DNA of 64,000 nt from Siphonodentalium dalli (lineage: Eukaryota; Mollusca; Scaphopoda; Gadilida; Siphonodentaliidae): the NCBI GenBank assembly GCA_032622095.1, contig CP136069.1, forward strand, positions 10,560,036 to 10,624,035, read 5' to 3'. A model generated the notes under the pieces. It was not told where the DNA came from. It saw only the letters and a program-made list of their open reading frames with translations, and did not search any database. Of this stretch, positions 57,346 through 64,000 are shown piece by piece. How positions within the stretch are numbered: the first letter of the stretch is position 1; every line of letters starts with the position of its first letter. A program made the translations under genes and the position numbers.

Positions 57346-57423
57346 ACAATAACTTACTAGTATTTTTGCATGATTATTTGTTATTCCATCCGGGAACACC
57401 TCAGTGGAGTGTTTCACATTACT

Positions 57424-57524
57424 TTAACCCTTTCTATACTAAAGCATCATTGATGAGTAGTATCTCGTAGGAAATGTTCAGATAATAAGTTTAACTCTTT
57501 CTATACTAAGGCACCATTGATGAG
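57424..57524. mobile_element. Family G fragment
   Basis: TTAA-ccctttctatactaaagc, aggaaatgttcagataataa, then a second copy of the left end (aactctttctatactaagg). Confidence 0.65.
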
Positions 57525-57674
57525 CAAGCCTTGAAATAGGGTGTCTGTCATTTGCAGAATGAGGTTCCCAGAGGATGAATTTAGTGATGCTACCCCATAT
57601 AGCGGGCTAGCATCACCAAATTCACCCTCTGGGACCTCATTCTGCAAATGACAGACACCCTATTTCAAGGCTTG
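57525..57674. mobile_element. Family C MITE, single-palindrome form
   Basis: caagccttgaaatagggtg, one palindrome, ctatttcaaggcttg; 150 bp, the shortest complete copy here. No 8-bp duplication is evident. Confidence 0.82.
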
Positions 57675-57729
57675 ATTGCCTAAACATACCTAGGGCTCCT
57701 TCTGCATTTTTATTTATCTGCTTTTATCA

Positions 57730-58248
57730 CATAACCAAATTCACCATCTGGGGACCTCATTCTGCATGGCCTCATCTGCTATGGGAGACATTGAGATTGA
57801 AGTACCCAAATGGTGAATATTGTGATATACACCCATTGGGAACCTCGATTATGCAATGTGTCGTCTGCCAATTTGGGGATATACATGTAAAGAAACTAAA
57901 CTAAAAAAGAAATAGAATCTAAGTGAAGAATTAAGTTTCTATAGAAATTTTAAGATAAAGAATCTTTCCAGAGAAGATGAGGCCTAAGCAGAATAAGGTC
58001 CCCAGAGGATAAATTAAGTGATGCCAGCCTTACTAAATCCACCCACTGGGGACCTCATTCTGCGAATGACAGGCACACTATAAACTCAGAGTTAAATATC
58101 AGACACAATTTTGAAATCCTGGGTATACCATCAAGTGTGTCTGACATTTGTATAATGAGGTCCTCAGAGGGTGAATTTGGTAGCATCACTAAATTCACCC
58201 TCTGGGGACCTCATTCTGCAAATGACAGACACACTATTTCAAGGCTTG
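57730..58248. mobile_element. Family C long-form fragments
   Basis: ataaccaaattcaccatctg, gggaacctcgattatgcaat, gagaagatgaggcctaagc, then a second copy ending ctatttcaaggcttg at 58248. Confidence 0.72.
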
Positions 58249-58273
58249 CAGCAGTAACCATTTTGAACACATA

Positions 58274-58490
58274 CATTAATGCCCTAAGTAATCAACCCCT
58301 TAACCACAGCAGAATTATGGGTAATTTTTCAGGATTTAGTCAGAAATATGGCTTGTTGCCATTCATCGGAAAGCACTCAATGAGAGCTTTCCGATGAATG
58401 GCAACAAGCCATATTTCCGAATAAATCCTGAAAAATTACCCCTGCTGTGGTTAAGGAGTCGATTATTTAGGACATTACTGTAGGCTTGGC
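58274..58490. mobile_element. Family D MITE
   Basis: cattaatgccctaagtaatc (one changed base in the terminus) to ttaggacattactg, TA flanks. Confidence 0.85.
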
Positions 58491-58500
58491 ACCGAAAGAG

Positions 58501-58606
58501 GAGAGCTTTCCGATGAATGGCAACAAGCCATATTCCCAACTAAATCCTGAAAAGTTACCTATAATTCTGCTGTGGTTAAGGGGTCGATTACTTAGGGCAT
58601 TACTAT
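58501..58606. mobile_element. Family D right arm
   Basis: gagagctttccgatgaatgg to cttagggcattactat; no left arm. Confidence 0.8.
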
Positions 58607-58627
58607 AAGATTTCCCTCATTTTCCCA

Positions 58628-58770
58628 AAATACGGAGATTGTATCGAGACAATGTGGATGCTAATTCCCAAATTATCTCGAAGCCAAGAATCGATTGAGG
58701 TCCATATAGACTCAGACCAATCTCTAGTGAATATAAATATCATTACCTCCGCGTGTAATCTGTTTCATGC
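58628..58770. repeat. Dispersed 140-bp repeat, copy 2
   Basis: See 53240-53395; gagattgtatcgagacaatg to tatcattacctccgcg. Confidence 0.75.
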
Positions 58771-59001
58771 CATTGGATGGTTGGTCTCCCATGACGATCG
58801 CCAGACAATTCAACAAAGCACAACACAGTCAAAATCACCAGCATTATTTGCCAATATTGGGAATATATATGTCATAATCATTATTCAACTATTCCTGTGT
58901 TACGATCCAAGCTACTCTACAATCCATTTGTAATCTCTGGATACTGTCAGGAGCTAACATTATTTCAGAATACGTCAGAAAATGAAGCCATCAAACCAAT
59001 A

Positions 59002-59202
59002 CAGTAATGCTCTAAGTAATCGACTTCTTAACCACAGCAAAATTACATCATTGAGTCGGAAATATGGCTTGTTGCCATTCACAGGAAAGCTCTCGGAAAG
59101 AGCTATCCGATGAATGGCAACAAGCCATATTTCCGACTAAATCCTGAAAAGTTACCCATAATTCTGCTATGGTTAAGAAGTCGATTACTTAGAGCATTAC
59201 TG
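59002..59202. mobile_element. Family D MITE
   Basis: cagtaatgctctaagtaatc to cttagagcattactg, TA flanks; a short deletion in the left arm (caaaattacatcattgagtc). Confidence 0.87.
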
Positions 59203-59259
59203 TATGATCTGTCCATTCGTCTGGTATAACGATGAGAATCAGGTTATATAAAATTTGCA

Positions 59260-59759
59260 TTAACCCTTCCATGACTGGAGCTTCCTGAATTTTTGCGAAA
59301 ACCCTGTGCCAATGATGCATTCTCTTATAAATGCGAGTCGACCATACCGGTAGGTCACCTCACATATATAAGAAAATGCATTGGCCTGACAAATTTTATA
59401 TTATTTTTTATAAAATTGTTAAAGAATTTAAGAAAAAATAATAAAAATGTTTAAGAATGAATTGTTAAATAAGGTAAGAAAAAATGATAAAAAATGATAA
59501 AATTGTTAAAGAATATATGATAAAATTATAAAAAATAGAATGTAATTTTTTTTTTAAATTGTTAAAGAATGTAAGAAAAAATTATAAAAAATTATAAAAA
59601 TTGTTAAAGAACGTAAGAGAAATTGATAAAACATTGTTAGGCCAATGCATTCTCTTATATATGCAAGGCGACCTATGGTCGCCTCGCATATATAAGAGAA
59701 TGCATTGGCACAGGGTCTTTAATGCTGCGCCAGTGCAGCTCCTGTCATGAAAGGGTTAA
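59260..59759. mobile_element. Family F MITE, full length
   Basis: TTAA at 59260-59263 and 59756-59759; ends cccttccatgactggagc / gctcctgtcatgaaaggg. Two hairpins of the shared module flank a 250-bp AT-rich spacer made of degenerate taaaattgttaaagaatg repeats. Type copy of family F. Confidence 0.85.
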
Positions 59760-59810
59760 GATCATAGCGTGGTTGAGTTTCAGCAGACATCGTATTAAGG
59801 CGATCGTTAT

Positions 59811-60336
59811 TTAAAGATACGGGCGGCGTTGGCGGTGGTGGGTATGCTGTTAAAATAATCACCTCTGTCAAAAACCGCTATAAACAGAAGGAATAGTAAG
59901 ATATAGACAGACCTTGTTCTTATACCAATCAGAAATATGTCACAAACAGTATGTTATTGTCAATTTTTTCCCCTTTGTTATGTAAACAAAAGCAAAATGT
60001 TACATTTCCTGGCTTTTGTTTAGATCCGGATATGGTAAACATAAAGAGCGTTGTTTGTTACCTTTTTCCTGATATGGAAATAATAAAGTGCGTTTATATA
60101 ATTTTTGTGTGATTAACCAATATAATTGGCCGTGTTATGTAAACAGAAGCACAACTTCTGTAACACAAGCAGGCTCTTGTTTACGTACACCATCGTATGT
60201 TTTGACAACAATATACTATTTACGCGCTGATTACATGTATGTTTGGCGGAACTGTATATATTTTGGTGTTCATTCTGTTGATGGAGATTTTAACAAATAT
60301 AAATATTTCTGCAACGAACGCCGCCCGTGCCTTTAA
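59811..60336. mobile_element. Family I TTAA-type MITE, copy 2
   Basis: TTAA at 59811-59814 and 60333-60336; ends TTAAAGATACGGGCGGCG and, inward from the right, TTAAAGGCACGGGCGGCG. Both arms carry tgtaaacaaaag/agaagc-like words. Confidence 0.68.
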
Positions 60337-60414
60337 AACCACACATTCTTGTTCACAACTTCAAAAGGTTAAGACACATGTATCAATAGTATATCTCAAA
60401 GAAAGAACATTCAT

Positions 60415-60680
60415 CAGTCACAAAGATGAAGACTATATTCAATATCAGTCACAAAGATGAAGACTATATTCTTGACTATGTTGTTCAATGCATTTAGTTT
60501 ACAGGATAATGGATGGTTATTACCGAAATGGTACATTATTTTACAAAATTTGATGCATTATTTTAACAACAGGTGCCAAATATCTAACTCATTGAACGTT
60601 CAGACGACCACAATTCAACCATAAGTGGAAGGATTTCCATCATAGGAAGTAACCGGTAGTTCGACTGGGCATGCTCACGT
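60415..60680. repeat. Direct duplication, copy 1
   Basis: tcacaaagatgaagactata (twice), ttgactatgttgttcaatgc, gacgaccacaattcaacc, tttccatcataggaagtaa, ggtagttcgactgggcat. Confidence 0.85.
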
Positions 60681-60985
60681 CAAAAAATAATAGCAAGCAA
60701 TTTGATTTTAGATTCGAAATTGTGGCATATCCTTGGTTACCTCCACTTGTGACGTAATCGCAGTTGTGGGTACGTAAAAATGATGGCTGGAAAGATCGCA
60801 GGGTAGTCAATCACATGCTTTACAAACAACCTACGATATCATCATGTACGACGACATCGCAATCGTGTGAACAAACTATCCACGATCTCGTCGGGCCCGA
60901 TTCCTCCACTTACGATTGTATCGTGGTCGTCTGAACATTCACTTTATGAACAGTTACTTTTTTTGTTGTTGCCATTTTACTAAAC
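60681..60985. other. No gene recognised
   Basis: Contains scattered palindromic words (cgacgacatcgcaatcgtg, ccacttacgattgtatcg) but no coding signal. Confidence 0.5.
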
Positions 60986-60989
60986 CAAC

Positions 60990-61388
60990 ACAGCCTGGAA
61001 ATAGTATGTCTAAGCAGAATTAGGTCCCCAGAGGGTGAAATTAGTGATGCTATCCCGCACTGTGGGTTAGCATTAACACATTCACCCTCTGGGAACCTCA
61101 TTCAGTTTATGCCTCAACTATGGAAGACATAGGATCATATTGAAGTTCCCCAGTTGAAGTTGGTGATGTTCACCTATTAGTCACCTCGATTATGCATTTT
61201 ATCTTCTGCAATTTAGGGGATATAGAAACTGAAAAGAAGGGGAAAAGTAACTGAAAAATTGTTTAATTTGAGAATATAGATACTTCCCAAAAGATGAGAC
61301 CTAAGCAGAATGAGGTCCCCAGAGGGTGATTTTGGTGATGCTAGCCAGCTGTGAGGGTAATGTCCCTAAATGCACCCTCTGGGGACCA
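60990..61388. mobile_element. Family C long form, both ends decayed
   Basis: cagcctggaaatagtatg through two palindromes and the internal segment to caccctctggggacc. It lies between the two copies of the duplication at 60415 and 61388. Confidence 0.75.
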
Positions 61389-61668
61389 CAAAGATGAAGA
61401 CTATATTCAATATCAGTCACAAAGATGAAGACTATATTCAATATCAGTCACAAAGATGAAGACTATATTCAATATCAGTCACAAAGATGAAGACTATATT
61501 CTTGACTATGTTGTTCAATGCATTTAGTTTACAGGATAATGGATGGTTATTACCGAAATGGTACATATCTAACTCAGTGAACGTTCAGACGACCACAATT
61601 CAACCGTAAGTGGAAGGATTTCCATCATAGGAAGTAATCGGTAGTTAGACTGGGCATACCCTGTCTGG
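61388..61668. repeat. Direct duplication, copy 2, with 31-bp tandem expansion
   Basis: Four tandem units of cacaaagatgaagactatat-tcaatatcagt, then the same sequence as 60415-60680 with a deletion of about 45 bp after ccgaaatggtacat. Confidence 0.88.
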
Positions 61669-64000
61669 CTGAGATTTTCTTGCCTGTAACACGGACTGGA
61701 ATTTGATATCACAGGGTCAATTAGCTCTGGTAGGTTTTGATATGAAGATGATCAATGGACTCCAGATATATAGTAATAACAGTATTTATTGTTGAATTCC
61801 AAGCATATATTAGGTACACAAGTATTGAACAATCTATCGGGTGCCGATGAAATGCAATATATAATCCGGGTGCCGTGAAGAGAGAATAAGAACCGGGTGC
61901 CGTGAAGAGTGAAGTCTAAAGATGAATTGCTTATTTGTGTGTGTAGTTTCCGGCCGCAGGCCGGTTAGGATGGTCGGAATGCATTGTGCAGTTCCCTTCA
62001 CCCTTTCTTTAATTCTTCGATGAAAATCGGTTGTTGAGGCTGTTGTATTTGGAGGCAAAGCAGTGGAAGCGTGGTGGAGGAGTCGAGGCTGTTGGATTTG
62101 GCTGTTGGTTGGCTTGGTTGACGGTTGTATGGGATCTAGATGGGTCTGTCGGTATTGTCGATTTCTAGGATGGACTTGGTCTTTTTGGTGGAGAGCAGCT
62201 GGTTTCGTAGATGGAGTTCTTGGATGAGTGGGCTGTTGTCGATTCTGGCGAGGGTCTGGTTTCTGAGGTCGGTTAGTCGTTGTTTCATCGTAGGTATGTC
62301 TGCTGCGTCGTGGAGGGCTTGGATTGGTGTGAAGATTGGCTGATGTAGAGCGATGCGGAGAGCTTTGTTTTGGACTTTCTGCAGGGTTTCGATTGAGCTG
62401 TTGGAGGCTGCTGTTATGATGGGTGCGCCATACTCCATTACTGGGCGGACGTATAGTTTGAAGAGGTTGATGATGGTCTGGCTGTTGGTTCCCCAGTCGG
62501 TACCTCTGAGACAACTTAGCAGGTTTGTTCTTTTTCTGGCTTTGTCAGCGACTTTTTTGATGTGCGCGGCGAAGGTCATTCGTTGGTCAAGGGTGATTCC
62601 TAGTAGGATGGCTTGGTTGGATGGTTGAACGGTCTCGTTGTCTATCTTGATGTTGATAGTCTGTGTTGTTTTTCTCTGGTGGAATATGATGAGTTGGGTT
62701 TTCTTGGCGTTGAGTTTTATTCTCCATCTAGAGCACCATGTTGATAAGTCGTCGAGGGTCTTTTGTAATCGTTTTTGTAGGATCCTGGGGTTTTTGTGTG
62801 TTGTCCAGAGTCCTAGGTCGTCGGCGAATTGTGAGATTTCTACGTTGTTTCTTGGGTTGGTGGGTATGTCATTGGCGTATATCAGGAAGAGGAGTGGGCT
62901 GAGTACTGATCCTTGTGGGGTTCCGGCGCGTAGGAATACTGGGCTGGATGTGTCGTTGTTGATGCGGACGCTGAGTTGACGATCTTGTAGGAAAGAGGAT
63001 ACTAGTCGTGTGTATTTTCGGGCGATGTTGAGCTGGCTGAACTTGTATCTTAGGCCGTCGTGCCATACGGAATCGAAGGCCTTCTCAACGTCAAGAAATA
63101 CTGCAGCTGTTAACCAGTTTTTGCCAAGGGATAGTCGGGCGTCTTCAGCTAGTCGAACGATGTGTTCCATGCCTTCTTTGCCTTGTCGGTAGCCACGCTG
63201 CCACGGGTTGAAGAAGTTGGAGGATTCAAGGTGCTCTCGTAGTCGGCTGCTGATAATTCTTTCGAATAGTTTCCCGGTACATTGGAGGAGGCTGATGGGT
63301 CGATAGTTGTTGGGAATGGCGCGGTCTTTTTCTGGCTTGGGTATCATGATACCGACGGCGGTTTTCCATGCTGTTGGGAAGTATCCAATGGTCAGGCAGG
63401 CGTTGAATAGAAGGAGTAGTCTGGCGAAGAAGGCTGGAGGGGCTTGTCGTAGGATGGCGTATGTGATGCTGTCGTTGCCTGGTGCTGAGTTGCCTTTTCC
63501 CTTCTTTAGGTTAGATGCGATTTCGTCTTGTGTGATTGGAGATGCTACGGGGAAGACATCATCGTGGTTGTTGGTGGTACTTGGAAGTGGTTTGAAGAGG
63601 TCGGGGTTGTCTTTGATGTGGTTTTCTACAGTTGCTTTGAAGGCGTCGTCGTAGGCTGGGCCTTGGTGGGTGTTGTGGATTTTTTGAAGGTTGTCGGCGA
63701 AGGCTTCTGCTTTTTCTTTGTCTCCTGAGGTCAGGCTGCCATCGGTTTTTTTGAGGGGTTTTTCTGTGCTGTTGTTGTTTTTTCCTGTGCCGGTAAGGGA
63801 TTTGAAGGTACTCCAGAAGTTTCTGTTCATTCTTTTATCGCCGAGTTCGGTTGTCGACCGCTGCCAGGATGCTTGTTTTTCTTTTTTGACTGCCGTTTTG
63901 ACTTGTCTGTTCATGTTGTTGTAAAGATTTCGGTAGTACATGTCGTTTGGGTTTTTCTGCTGTAGTCTTCTTAGCTTGCGTTTAAGTCGGATCATTTTCA
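61669..64000 (-). mobile_element. Jockey-like non-LTR retrotransposon, 3' part
   Basis: Minus-strand element with GC content clearly above its surroundings. It has a 3' UTR of about 470 bp (61669-62135), including two near copies of gccgtgaagagagaataag / ccgggtgccgtgaagagtga, then the RT ORF. It continues past the right edge, where the endonuclease would be expected. The 3' boundary near 61669 is inferred from the end of the flanking duplication. Confidence 0.85.
62136..64000 (-). CDS. Jockey-like reverse transcriptase ORF, N-terminus beyond the window
   Basis: Uninterrupted minus-strand frame of at least 619 codons (numbered from the Met at 63995; the real start is probably further right). 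Non-LTR RT blocks in order: GNSAPGNDSI (about 168-177), NNYRPISLLQ (229-238), AVFLDVEKAFDSVW (298-311), AGTPQGSVLSPLLF (357-370), catalytic FADD (390-393) and LGITLD (about 466). After the thumb comes a conserved tail (LQKVQNKALRIAL). This layout matches Jockey/CR1-type RTs, which copy the element's RNA at a nicked chromosomal site. All catalytic Asp residues are present and no stop or frameshift is seen, so the element is young. No zinc knuckle follows before the stop at 62136. Confidence 0.9.
   Translation of the reverse strand, partial: KMIRLKRKLRRLQQKNPNDMYYRNLYNNMNRQVKTAVKKEKQASWQRSTTELGDKRMNRNFWSTFKSLTGTGKNNNSTEKPLKKTDGSLTSGDKEKAEAFADNLQKIHNTHQGPAYDDAFKATVENHIKDNPDLFKPLPSTTNNHDDVFPVASPITQDEIASNLKKGKGNSAPGNDSITYAILRQAPPAFFARLLLLFNACLTIGYFPTAWKTAVGIMIPKPEKDRAIPNNYRPISLLQCTGKLFERIISSRLREHLESSNFFNPWQRGYRQGKEGMEHIVRLAEDARLSLGKNWLTAAVFLDVEKAFDSVWHDGLRYKFSQLNIARKYTRLVSSFLQDRQLSVRINNDTSSPVFLRAGTPQGSVLSPLLFLIYANDIPTNPRNNVEISQFADDLGLWTTHKNPRILQKRLQKTLDDLSTWCSRWRIKLNAKKTQLIIFHQRKTTQTINIKIDNETVQPSNQAILLGITLDQRMTFAAHIKKVADKARKRTNLLSCLRGTDWGTNSQTIINLFKLYVRPVMEYGAPIITAASNSSIETLQKVQNKALRIALHQPIFTPIQALHDAADIPTMKQRLTDLRNQTLARIDNSPLIQELHLRNQLLSTKKTKSILEIDNTDRPI

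Noticed and set aside
56926-57417. 163-codon minus-strand frame
   Set aside because: It lies across diverged units of a mollusc tandem repeat with no recognisable domain.
58652-58933. 93-codon frame
   Set aside because: Its first half lies in a dispersed repeat also present at 53240, and the rest has no similarity.
6780-59720. Many short frames reading like NAFSYICES or YKRMHW
   Set aside because: They are translations of the shared MITE hairpin in different frames, repeated wherever the hairpin occurs.
61834-62514. 226-codon Pro/Thr/Gln-rich minus-strand frame
   Set aside because: It overlaps the RT reading frame in another phase; its low-complexity composition is a shadow of the RT codons.

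Overview
This is repeat-dense, AT-rich animal genomic DNA, most likely from a bivalve or related mollusc. The evidence is three short protein-coding exons with canonical GT/AG splice sites that look like RAPGEF1 (C3G), two non-LTR retrotransposons, a tRNA-related SINE, a 100-N scaffold gap, and several mollusc-style repeats that end in runs of ACGG/GACGG next to 'gggccataactc' units. I cannot name the species. Almost everything else is non-autonomous DNA transposons (MITEs), satellites, and nests of the two. No bacterial operon, CRISPR array or rRNA gene was seen.

Host gene: minus-strand exons at 36229-36057, 13256-13087 and 11226-11052 join in phase and encode about 172 residues resembling the N-terminal domain of the Rap1 exchange factor C3G. 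The gene probably continues past the left edge. Its 22.8-kb intron (13257-36056) is filled with MITEs.

Layout. 1-6060: a 72-75-bp satellite split by a 1,143-bp hAT-like MITE with a perfect 8-bp target duplication. 6.1-8.2 kb: TTAA-flanked MITEs. 8.29-10.83 kb: a broken, 5'-truncated non-LTR retrotransposon. 11-36 kb: gene intron and exons with MITEs, fold-back repeats, a SINE and minisatellites. 37-43 kb: more MITEs, including one carrying four intact C2H2 zinc fingers and a large composite TTAA element. 45.2-48.0 kb: a hAT-like fold-back element with a 1.87-kb, 22-bp satellite in one arm and a MITE in its middle. 48.6-49.4 kb: an inverted copy of a nested MITE locus at 28.2-29.1 kb. 51.3-54.3 kb: a tandemly amplified MITE arm and a 53-bp/203-bp higher-order repeat. 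54-61.7 kb: mollusc repeats and MITEs. 61.7-64 kb: a Jockey-like retrotransposon running off the right edge.

Family names used here are mine. A, B, F, G, I and M are TTAA-flanked (piggyBac-like) MITEs with different ends; A, B and F share one hairpin module. C is a palindromic MITE starting CAAGCCTTG with 8-bp target duplications (hAT-like). D is a roughly 200-bp near-perfect palindrome starting CAGTAATGCC with TA target duplications (Tc1/mariner-like). E, J and K are other fold-back elements. H, H2 and L are tandem-unit mollusc repeats. Family assignments rest on terminal motifs and target duplications read by eye, not on a database search.
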